This document shows positions 1-8,560 of a stretch of DNA of 64,000 nt, in pieces. Position numbers and translations under genes: made by a program. The DNA lies in contig CAVPDA010000003.1 in NCBI GenBank assembly GCA_963702495.1, forward strand, positions 714,905 through 778,904, given 5' to 3'. Each line of letters opens with the position of its first letter. Position 1 is the stretch's first letter. Below the pieces are notes generated by a model, which was given only the letters and a program-made list of their open reading frames with translations, was not told where the DNA came from and searched no databases. The stretch comes from CAVPDA01 sp963702495 (GTDB lineage Bacteria > Pseudomonadota > Gammaproteobacteria > Burkholderiales > Rhodocyclaceae).

Positions 1-608
1 ATCTGCATCACGGTCGGCGAGGCCGCGGCGATGAAGGGCGTATGCGCGGCAGCGGACACTTTCGCCATCTCGCCCAGCAGCTCGACGTCCGGCGGGCTCT
101 GGTCGAAATAGTAGTCGCCGACCAGGCAGCCGAAGGGCTCGCCGCCGAACTGGCCGTACTCTTCCTCATAGACGCGCTTGAAGATCGGGCTCTGGTCCCA
201 GGCCGTGCCCTTGAACTTCTTGAGCGTCTTGCCCACGTCCGCCTTCGAGATGTTCATGACGCGGATCTTGAGCATCTCGTCGGTTTCGGTGTTGTTCACC
301 AGATAGTGCAGGCCGCGCCAGCCGCTCTCCAGCTTCTGGAAGTCCTGGTGGTGCAGGATGAGGTTGATCTGCTCCGACAGCTTCTTGTCGATCTCGGCGA
401 TGATCGCCTCGATCGACTTCACCACGTCGGCACTGATCAGCGTGGTCTGGGCCAGCGCCTGCTCGGCGAGCGTGCGCACCGCCTGCTGCACGGCGCTCTT
501 CGCTTCGTCGGTCTTGGGCTTGAATTCCTTCTGCAGCAGCTCCGTGAGCGGGCTGCCCTCCAGCACTGCGCCTTCCGCCTGCAATGCCTGCTGTTGTTCG
601 TCGGCCAT
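1..608 (-). CDS. tssC: TssC, type VI secretion contractile-sheath large subunit (3' end outside window)
   Basis: About 202 N-terminal codons of the large sheath subunit are visible and the gene runs off the left edge. The start is the ATG at 608, preceded by GAGGAG about nine bases upstream. The visible part carries TssC/VipB-family stretches such as the WRGLHYLV block and the segment around GDYYFDQSPPDVELL. TssC pairs with TssB to form the contractile tube in the cytoplasm that drives the Hcp/VgrG needle. It follows tssB by 32 bp, the usual tssB-tssC order, so co-transcription from tssA is likely. Family identity is secure; whether the whole T6SS is intact cannot be judged. Confidence 0.95.
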   Translation of the reverse strand, partial: MADEQQQALQAEGAVLEGSPLTELLQKEFKPKTDEAKSAVQQAVRTLAEQALAQTTLISADVVKSIEAIIAEIDKKLSEQINLILHHQDFQKLESGWRGLHYLVNNTETDEMLKIRVMNISKADVGKTLKKFKGTAWDQSPIFKRVYEEEYGQFGGEPFGCLVGDYYFDQSPPDVELLGEMAKVSAAAHTPFIAAASPTVMQ

Positions 609-640
609 CTCTATGTCTCCTCAGTGTTCGCCGGTTTGAC

Positions 641-1153
641 TCAGGCTGCTCCGCCTTCTTCCGCCGGCTTCTTGGCCGCCGCGAGCGACTTGAGCAGCGC
701 CGGATCCTGCAGCACCTTCGCGATCAGATCCTCGGCGCCGCTCTTGCCGTCCATGTAGGTGATCAGGTTGGAGAGCTGGGTGCGCGCCTCCAGCAGCTTG
801 CTCAGCGCATCGACCTTGCGCGCCACCGCCGCCGGCGAAAAGTCGTCCATGCTCTCGAAGGTGAGCTCGACGTTCAGGCTTCCTTCGCCGGTAAGGGTAT
901 TGGGCACCTGGAACGCGACCCGCGGCTTCATCGCCTTCATGCGGCTGTCGAAGTTGTCCACGTCGATGTCGAGGAACTTGCGGTCCGCCACACCGGGCAG
1001 CGCCTCGGCCGGCTTGCCGGAGAGGTCGGCCAGCACGCCCATGACGAAGGGAAGCTGGATCTTCTTCTCCGCTCCGTACAGTTCCACGTCGTATTCGATC
1101 TGGACCCGCGGCGCGCGATTGCGCGCGATGAATTTCTGACTGCTCTTCGCCAC
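641..1153 (-). CDS. tssB: TssB, type VI secretion contractile-sheath small subunit
   Basis: The 170-residue product matches the usual TssB/VipA length. It contains the family segment RNRAPRVQIEYDVELYG near the N-terminus and the FESMDDFSP block near residue 100. TssB forms the sheath heterodimer with TssC, encoded immediately downstream. The start codon is GTG at 1153, supported by AGGAGG five bases upstream. The Ala-rich C-terminal tail is unremarkable. Confidence 0.95.
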   Translation of the reverse strand: MAKSSQKFIARNRAPRVQIEYDVELYGAEKKIQLPFVMGVLADLSGKPAEALPGVADRKFLDIDVDNFDSRMKAMKPRVAFQVPNTLTGEGSLNVELTFESMDDFSPAAVARKVDALSKLLEARTQLSNLITYMDGKSGAEDLIAKVLQDPALLKSLAAAKKPAEEGGAA

Positions 1154-1293
1154 GTCAAGCCTCCTGTTCCGTTAGATTCACTTCGATGGCGGATCGACTG
1201 ATCGGTCCCCGCTTGCCGCTTTCCATCCTCCTGCCCCCTCCGGGCATTCGTTGACGAAATCCCGCGCGAGCCGGGCCGGCACCCGTCCGGCGG

Positions 1294-2313
1294 CTAACCA
1301 TCCTTGATCCCTGCGATCGTCTCCACCTGCGGCAGGCTGTCGGGCGCCATGTCGCGGATGATATCGACAAAGTTCATCGTCATCAGGCGCTTGGCGCGCT
1401 GGATCAGGAGCGGCGCGGGATTGCTGGGCTCGTTCCGTTCCAGGTAGGCGCACACCTTGTCGAGCAGCCGGATCGCGTCGTCGCGGCTGCGTATTTCTCC
1501 CGTCACCTGCAACGCCGCAGCGGGCGCCATCGCCGCGCCTTCGATAGTACCCGCCTCAGCCGCGCCTGCTGTGGCGCCGGCAGCAGCGAGGGCGCTGTTG
1601 CAGACGTTGACCAGGGGGGAAAGGATGTTGGCCAGCGGCCGCACATCGATGGCGCGCTCGCCGCCCACCTTCTCCACCAGAAGCCCGTGCAGGGAACGCA
1701 GGCTCTGCGCCGCCTCGCGCACCGCTTCCAGGCTGCCCGGATTGTCCGCCGCCACGTCGCGCGCGATCGACTCGACCTGGTCCTGGGTCATGGCGGCGCC
1801 ATCGGCAGGGGCCGGCAGCTTGCCCAAAGCCACCTCGACGTCGCGCACCAGGATCTGTCCCGCGGCACGGGAGCGCACGAACGGGCTCTTGCGCAGATCG
1901 CGCAACAGGGTGTCGGCATCGACCAGAGGCGCGAGGGAATTGAGGCGCATCGTGGGGTCGTTGTCGTCCTCCGCATCGAGCTGCGGATGGACATGGTCCC
2001 AGTAGCGCGACAGCATCTGGTGGATGAGCTTGAGGCCGTCGTTCAGCCCCGCCGCGCCCTCCAGATTCACCAGGGCACGGGTCAGGGGGACGGCAATCCG
2101 CAGGTCCTTGCAACGCGGGAACAGGGAAAGGGCGAGTTCGCGCACTTCGCCCCAGGCGGGCTCCTCCGCCGCGATCACCGTCTCGCCGAACTGCTGCTCC
2201 GGCTTGCCCTGAATGCTCTTCTCGAGCTCGAGGAAAGCTGCGTCATATTCCAGGTTGGGCCCGCAGGGCGGTTCTTCTGCCGTCTCCGCGAGCAGTTGTT
2301 CGATGTCGATCAC
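1294..2313 (-). CDS. tssA: TssA, type VI secretion baseplate/sheath-assembly protein (ImpA family)
   Basis: The N-terminal half carries the ImpA_N-type domain: a start resembling IDIEQLLAE, then PCGPNLEYD, then the conserved WGEVRELALSLFPRCKDLR stretch. TssA organises sheath polymerisation at the baseplate. I place the start at GTG 2313 (339 residues) because GGAGG lies about nine bases upstream and the family normally begins at this point; an in-frame codon at 2361 would add a 16-residue basic extension. The C-terminal region is shorter than in the longest TssA classes. It precedes tssB by 140 bp, which contain no other gene. Confidence 0.9.
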   Translation of the reverse strand: MIDIEQLLAETAEEPPCGPNLEYDAAFLELEKSIQGKPEQQFGETVIAAEEPAWGEVRELALSLFPRCKDLRIAVPLTRALVNLEGAAGLNDGLKLIHQMLSRYWDHVHPQLDAEDDNDPTMRLNSLAPLVDADTLLRDLRKSPFVRSRAAGQILVRDVEVALGKLPAPADGAAMTQDQVESIARDVAADNPGSLEAVREAAQSLRSLHGLLVEKVGGERAIDVRPLANILSPLVNVCNSALAAAGATAGAAEAGTIEGAAMAPAAALQVTGEIRSRDDAIRLLDKVCAYLERNEPSNPAPLLIQRAKRLMTMNFVDIIRDMAPDSLPQVETIAGIKDG

Positions 2314-2687
2314 GAGCCCTTGCCTCCGCTCTTTCTTATTCTCGCCCTGCACCCTGCGCACCGCCGCCGCGAGGCATGTCGGTGCAATTCCCGTCTAGGG
2401 TGCCGAAGGGTCTGATGGCTGTCAACCAGCCCGTGGTACTAAGCCGGCCGAACCGGAACCAACCAGGTTTCCTCATTCCATCCGGCCGGAAAACCTGCAA
2501 TGTACGAACAAGGGGGGATTCCCCTTGTATATCCCCCCCACGGGAGCAAGGGGGCAGGCCCCTTGCAGATCCCAAGAACGTCCGCCCCGGCCGACGCTTC
2601 GCCAGAATTGTCACGATTCCCGTCTCAAGTGACTATCGGCTTCAGCCGAACGCCGCAGCCTGGCGCATGCGGCAGGTCCGGCCCGCC
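2314..2687. other. Intergenic region between tpsA and tssA
   Basis: This 374-bp stretch has no convincing gene. Its main content is a palindromic repeat copy at 2439-2573. A plus-strand frame is open across it, but that frame is explained by the repeat and by the antisense of tpsA. It probably holds the tssA promoter on the minus strand, but I could not pick out good -35/-10 boxes. Confidence 0.6.
2439..2573 (+). repeat. REP-like palindromic element, copy 1
   Basis: This 135-nt element contains two strong hairpins: 2508-2528 (arms ACAAGGGG/CCCCTTGT) and 2546-2566 (arms GCAAGGGG/CCCCTTGC). An inverted second copy lies at 6585-6720; the two align almost without gaps from the CTAAGCCGGCCG end, with scattered substitutions. 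It lies outside genes between tpsA and tssA. Confidence 0.75.
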
Positions 2688-5600
2688 TCAGAAGTCCTGG
2701 CAGCCGTGACGCTCCGCCACCTCGACGCAGTTCGTCAGGTTCGGCAGCTGCCGCACGCGGGACCACTCGCGATCCAGTTGGTCGGGATTGTCCACCTCCG
2801 CTCTGACCAGCAGCGGGCCGGTGGCCAGACACATGCTCGAAACGCCGAGGTTGCGCCCATAGAGCTGGGTCTGGCCGTACTCGATGACGGTGTAGTACAC
2901 CGGCTGGCGTGGGCGCTGCGGCAGCACCGTCAGCGTGCCCGGGACGAAATCCAGCAGATACCCGACCGGAGAAATGAACGTGCCCGTGATCGGATAGCCT
3001 CCCGCCGGGGACGAAACGAGGGCTGACGTCGCAAGCGTGCCGGCGGCCGCGTCGGAGGCCGCATCGCCGTTGAGGAGCCCGGTTACGCTGAAAGTGAGCG
3101 GCGGATTGGGCAGGCCGAAAAGGCGCGCAAGGCTATCCGCCGTCACTGTCGCCGACGGCCGCTGGCGATAGACGAAGTGGTTGCCGGTCGCGGGAATCGC
3201 GATTTCCGACGCGCAGGTTCCCGGATAGCTGCAGCCATAGAAGTTCGGCTGGGCGTTGCCAGGAGTCAGCCCGCCCCGGGTCTCGCCGACCCAGGTGTCC
3301 GCCCAGACGCGCCACGTCCCGCCTGGGCCGGGCGTAACCGTGCTCCCTGCCGCGTTGTTGAAAATTCCCGCGCTGACCAGATCGATGCGCGAACCCGCGC
3401 CGGATGTCGTCACGTTCTGGCCGAGGGTGAGATCACCGCTCAGGGTTCGCACCGAGAAACTACCGACCGCCTCGGAAGTCGAGGCGAGGATTGCCTGCGG
3501 GGCATTGGTGATACCGATTCTCGCTGTCGAACCCGGTCCCCGTCACCGGCCCGATGACCAGCGGCCCGCTGTTCACGAACTGCACGCTCGCCGGCGGGTC
3601 GGATGCGAAAACGCTCACCGCGTTCGACGGATCGGTGAGGACGAAATCCCCTGCGCCGGGGCCGGATACGACCAGGTTTTGCGCCGTAATGGGTGCCGTC
3701 TGAGTCACCGGGCCGGCGGACGCGAGCGTGATGGTGCGGCCCGGCGCCGAGAGCGCAGCGTTGAGCGCGATACCCGCGCTGCCTGCGCCGGTGTTCTGCA
3801 GGCTGAAGTCGGTTGCTGCGGTCAGGGGTGCGAACAAGGTTATGGCGCCGACGTGGGTCGTGCCGCCGACGACCACCGCCGACGCACCGGGCTGGAGCGC
3901 GGCCAGATCCGCGCTCGAAACGTTGAAGCCGTTCCCGGTACCGCCGAGCAGATCAATCCGGACAGCATCTGCCGGAATAAGCGAACCGCCGAAACTCACG
4001 CCTCCGGGCCTCAGGTTTATCACTCCGCCGACCGTCTGGATCAGCGCGCTCTGTCCCGAGCTTTCGAGCTGAATCGCATCCCCGGCGCCGGCATTCGTCG
4101 CGCGCAAGACGATGTTCCCGGACGTCGTGGCATCTCCGACCACCGCGCCGCCTTCGATCAGCAGACCGGCGCCGCCCGTCGTCGACTCGCCGCTGAGGAT
4201 GATGGAACCGGGCGCACCCGTCGTGATCAGGCGGGCCGGCGTGCAATCGCCGAGGCAGTCGCCGGCGAGGAACAGCCCGGTACCGGTCCCGCGTCCGCGC
4301 ACGTCGATGGTTCCGCCGCCGCTGGTGGCGATGGTGGTGCCGTCGATCGATACCCCGGTACCCCCGGCCGAAAACGCATCGAGACCGGTGATCGCCACCG
4401 CGCCGGACGACGTCCGGATCGCGCCGAACTGCAGATCGATGCCCCGGCTCGACACGCCCTGGCTGGTCGCCGTGAGCGTAATCGATCCGGACGTGGTTTC
4501 GAGAAGCGAGTCTCCCTCGCCGAAGGGAGTCATCGTGATGCCGGCGTTGGCATTGGGTCCGGCGCCCGAACTGGCGGCCACGACCGAAATGTTGCCGGAC
4601 CCGGTCGTGACGGTCGAACCGGAAAAGCGCACGGCGCTCGTGCCTGTGGCGGGCAGCGTGGCGTTCGCCAGGTACACGGCAAAGGCGGAGAAATCACCGC
4701 CGACTGCCGGATCGATGCTGCTCCGCGTATCGATGGTGCCGGCAGTCACACGGATCGGTTCGTTGAGACTCAGGGTCGGCGCTTCGATGCCGGTTACCTC
4801 GATAAACCCCGCCGCCGCAAAGCCCCCCACGCCGCCGCCCAGCGTCACTGCACCGCCGTTGGTGACGATGGACGAACCGTCCTGAATCCAGATCCCGCCC
4901 AAGCCACTGCCGTTCGTGTCGCTGCGCAGGACGACGTTGAGCCGCCCGGAACCGGACACGATGGCGGAGGCGGGCTCCATCACGACGTTGCGCAGCGCGA
5001 TCAGGCTCAGGGTCGCATCGCCGCCCGCCGTCTTGTCGATGCTGACGCCGGCGGCAACCGTGACGTTGCCCAATTCGCCGGCCGCGGAATCACTGGAAGC
5101 GACGGTCACCGACGTGCCCGCGTTCAGTGCGGCCTCGATGTCGGTATCCAGAACGGTCGCTGAAGTGGTGTTGGCGGTGAACACGAGTTCCGGGGGCGGT
5201 GGGGTTTCGACGACGCCCGCGGTCGAGCCCTCGGATGCGGCATCGATGATGGTGATGTCATTGGGATCGAGCAGCCATTCGCCCGCCTTGCCCAGCGGAG
5301 AGTAGGCGGACACGCGTGCGCCGTAGACATCGAGGAAGGCGCCGGAAGTCTCGACAAATCCGCCGTCGCCGCCGCGCGCTCCGCCGTTGGCCGTGATCGT
5401 GCCGTGTACCCGCGTTGCCTTGTCGCTCCAGACGACCACCTTGCCGCCGGCCCCCGTGCCCAGGGCGTCGGCATGGATCGCGGCGCCGCTTCCGACGTAG
5501 GTCGCCTCGGCGTTGCGCAGCGCCGGATTCTGGCCGCGCACGTCGCCGCCCACCAGCACCGTGCCGCCGCCGGCATCCCCGCTGGCATCCACCGCTGCGG

Positions 5601-6738
5601 CGCCGGCGAGGCCGACGTGGTGGCCGAGCACCGCGACCTCGCCGCCGGTGAACCCCGCATCACGCCCGGAGGCGTCGAGTTGCCCGGAGACCAGGGTGAC
5701 GCCCGTGTCGCCGCCGTCCAGCACGATGCGGCCGTTGCGCTCCACCAGAGAGCGCGCGCGCACCACGCCCTGCTGGTTGATCACGGTTTCCGCCAGCGCC
5801 TCGGCGGCGCGGGCGGTGAGCACGGCCTGGCCGCCGTCCGCCACGACCATGCCGCTGTTGCGGACCTGGGCGCCGACCGCCGCTTCGTCCACGCGGATTG
5901 CCGTCAGCCCGTCGCCGGCGAAGTCGAGCGTCACCTTGTTGCCCGCTGCCAAAGCCACCGTACCCAGGCGCGCCGTGACCGTACCCTCGTTGCTCACCTG
6001 TCCGCCCAGGAGGGCGATGGTGCCCCGCTCTGCCGCCTGCAGCGTGCCCTGGTTCACCACCGCACCCGATCCCGCTCCGGCAAAGCTGTATCGCCCGGCC
6101 AGGAAATCCGCATCGCCGATGCCCAAGGTGGACGCCACCAGGGCGCCGACGTCCACCGACGCGCCGCGAGTGAACAGGACGCCGCTGGGATTGACCAGGA
6201 ACACGCGGCCGTTGGCCGTGAGGCGTCCCGCGATCTGGCTCGGATTGCTCTGCACGACGCGGTTGAGGATGGTGCTGGAGGCACCCGGCTGGAGAAATTG
6301 AACGCCCTCGGCGGCGCCGATGGAGAAGCTGTTCCAATGGACGATGGCGCTGCCGGTTCCCTGCTGCACGACCATGTTCTGCGCCGTCGGTCGTCCCACC
6401 GACACCTGGCCGCTCACCACCTGCTCGCCGGTGGGCAGGGCCAGCGCCGGCGGCAGCGCGCCGAACGCCAGCGCCAGCGCCAGCCCGATGCGCGTCGGGA
6501 AGGTACGGCCCGGGCCACGATCCAGTCTCGTAAGGCTGCCACCGTGGCGACTCTGCCGAGGAACTGCCCCGAGGGTGGGTTGGGGGGATTTGCAAGGGGG
6601 CCTCCCCCCTTGTTCCTCATCGGGGGATATACAAGGCGAATCTCCCCTTGTTCGTACATGGCAGCTTTTCCGGCCGCATCGAGCGGACAGATCTGTTTGG
6701 TCCCGGCTCGGCCGGCTTAGGGCGGGAGTCGCTTTCAT
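2688..6738 (-). CDS. TpsA, filamentous haemagglutinin-like exoprotein (one-base frameshift)
   Basis: This is a large secreted exoprotein of two-partner secretion. A secretion signal (about residues 80-98, hydrophobic run before ALPTGEQ) precedes a haemagglutination-activity (TPS) domain with NPSQI and NPSGVLF motifs. A long Gly/Ala/Thr-rich beta-helix region follows, then an MBG-like C-terminal segment. The start at 6738 has AGGAGG five bases upstream. About 75 unusual residues precede the signal peptide, and 6585-6720 within them is a palindromic repeat. The frame breaks near 3519: deleting one base (CGG-T-ATC) restores continuity, giving about 1,350 residues. Two Cys pairs lie in the C-terminal part. 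Partner of the TpsB gene just upstream in transcription order. Confidence 0.85.
6585..6720 (-). repeat. REP-like palindromic element, copy 2, inside the 5' end of tpsA
   Basis: This is the inverted counterpart of 2439-2573. It keeps the ACAAGGGG...CCTTGT hairpin (one mismatch) and the CAAGGGGGG/CCCCCTTG hairpin. Unlike copy 1 it lies inside an open frame, between a well-placed ribosome binding site/ATG and the TpsA signal peptide. It is translated as a basic, Cys-containing leader. Confidence 0.75.
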
Positions 6739-6775
6739 GCCAGCCTCCTGGTTTTTTCTCTCGCTGTCACGAAGG

Positions 6776-8533
6776 TCAGTGATGGCCGGCCGGAGTGGCA
6801 GCGCCTAGAAGGATTTCGTCGAACTGCAGATAGACCCGCGGCAGGCGGTCCGGCGCAGTCACGGGCATACCGGTGTCGCGCCATGCCGCGCTGCCGCGCA
6901 GCGCGAAGCCGTAGGGCGCCGACCAGTAGAGCCCGAGGCCGTAGCCGCGCAGGGTGGCGCTGTTCGTTCCCTGCCCCGGCAGGGGATCCTCCAGGATGCG
7001 TCCCCACCCGGCATCGTAGAAGCCGCTCACGGTGATCTGGTTGGTGAGGCTGAAACGCAGTTCGCCATTCACCACATAGCCCTCGTCCACCACGCCCTCC
7101 GAGGGCGGATAGGCGCGCACCGCGGCCGGTCCGCCCAGCGCGATCTTCTCGGCGCTCACCAGATTCTTGCTCGCCCACTGTCCCGCCAGGCCCAGGTAGG
7201 CGCTGGTGCGCGCACTCAGCGCCTGCAGCCGCGACAGTTGGTAGTTGATATGGGTGAAGCTGCCGTCCGTCTTCGGCCCCCCGGGTGCCTGGTCGACCGC
7301 CAGCACGTCGGGAGAACGCAGGTCGACGTCGCCCAGGTACACCGTCACGGCGGCGCTGGTGTAGCCGCCGCGCCACACGCTGTCCCGCCCCTCGTAGGAC
7401 AGGCCGAGCACGGCAAGATCGATGCTCTGCTCGGAATCGAGGCGGAACGCGCCGACCCGGTCTTCCAGCAGCTTATGCTCGTAACCCACCCGGCCGACCA
7501 GGTTGCGGGCGCGCGAGCGCAGGAACGGATGGGTCAGCCCGATCTCGAACACTTCGGCGGAACCGGAGCTGTCCAGGGCGGCGAACTCCTTGCCCAGACG
7601 GTAGTGGAGCTGGCCGTAGGCGACGCCCAGTCGCGTTCCCCTGCCGCCCAGCGGCAGCTCGTAGCCGACGCGACCGTACACCAGCCCGTTGGCCGCCGTG
7701 TCGATCAGCCGCAGATCCAGGTTGTCGCCGATGCCGAGCGGGCCGTTCACCCGCAAGGTGGCGCCGATGCGTGCCTCGCCGGTGCTGTAGACGCCGTAGT
7801 TGTCGGCATCCAGCAGCAGATTCACGCGCGGCGAGGGGCCGACGTCCACCACCAGGTCGGTGGTTCCCGGCTCGTCCCCCTGCTCCAGCGCAGATTGGAC
7901 CACGATGCCCGGCAGGTCGGACATCAGCATCAGAGTGCGCTCCAGCTCGTCCTGCCGGATCGGTTGCCCGCTCTTGAGCTGGGCCAGGAAGGGTTCGAGG
8001 CGCTGGGCGCTGATCGGCGCCTCGGGCGCGACGGTGAGGCGGACGTGCCCGAGCCGGCCCTCGACGATGGAAAACTCCACCGCCCCGGCGGTGACGTCCT
8101 GCACCGGCAGCACGGCCTGGGCCAGCGGATAGCCGGCCTCCCGATAGCGATCGGCGATGCGTTGCCGGATCTGGTCGAGTTCCGCGAACGTAACCTGCTG
8201 GCCGATGCGATCTGCGGCCAACGCCGCAAGTTCCGCGCTGGAGAAAACCGTATTGCCGACGAAGCTCACGCTGCGCAGGGTGAAGGCGGTCTGGGCGGCA
8301 GGCCGGCTTGGTTGCGCCGGCGCAGCCGGCGGCAGCGGCGCGGCAGCGGGCGCCGCCGGCGCCGTGATCGGAGGCTGGGGCGCCACGTCCCGCAAGGCGC
8401 TCCCGGCATTCGGCACGACCTGGGCCAAGGCCGCCGTCGTGGCGAAAAACCAGACCAACAGCGTGCAACCGCGCAATGCGGTGACGTAGCGGCTTTCTCG
8501 GCGTCCGAAATCCTGGGGGCTGGTTTTTCTCAT
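6776..8533 (-). CDS. TpsB, ShlB/FhaC/HecB-family outer-membrane transporter
   Basis: This 585-residue two-partner-secretion transporter begins with a signal peptide and a Pro/Ala-rich linker (to about residue 85). A POTRA_2-type region follows (LRSVSFVGNTVFSSAEL onward, about 87-240), then a C-terminal 16-strand barrel region ending in beta-strand segments. It contains the family-typical VRAYPPSEG-like loop motif around residue 480. It exports its TpsA partner, encoded 37 bp downstream on the same strand. The 27-bp gap from the CHAT gene suggests one operon: CHAT-tpsB-tpsA. Confidence 0.92.
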   Translation of the reverse strand: MRKTSPQDFGRRESRYVTALRGCTLLVWFFATTAALAQVVPNAGSALRDVAPQPPITAPAAPAAAPLPPAAPAQPSRPAAQTAFTLRSVSFVGNTVFSSAELAALAADRIGQQVTFAELDQIRQRIADRYREAGYPLAQAVLPVQDVTAGAVEFSIVEGRLGHVRLTVAPEAPISAQRLEPFLAQLKSGQPIRQDELERTLMLMSDLPGIVVQSALEQGDEPGTTDLVVDVGPSPRVNLLLDADNYGVYSTGEARIGATLRVNGPLGIGDNLDLRLIDTAANGLVYGRVGYELPLGGRGTRLGVAYGQLHYRLGKEFAALDSSGSAEVFEIGLTHPFLRSRARNLVGRVGYEHKLLEDRVGAFRLDSEQSIDLAVLGLSYEGRDSVWRGGYTSAAVTVYLGDVDLRSPDVLAVDQAPGGPKTDGSFTHINYQLSRLQALSARTSAYLGLAGQWASKNLVSAEKIALGGPAAVRAYPPSEGVVDEGYVVNGELRFSLTNQITVSGFYDAGWGRILEDPLPGQGTNSATLRGYGLGLYWSAPYGFALRGSAAWRDTGMPVTAPDRLPRVYLQFDEILLGAATPAGHH

Positions 8534-8560
8534 GGTCGTATGCAGGGTCGCTCCGGCGGC

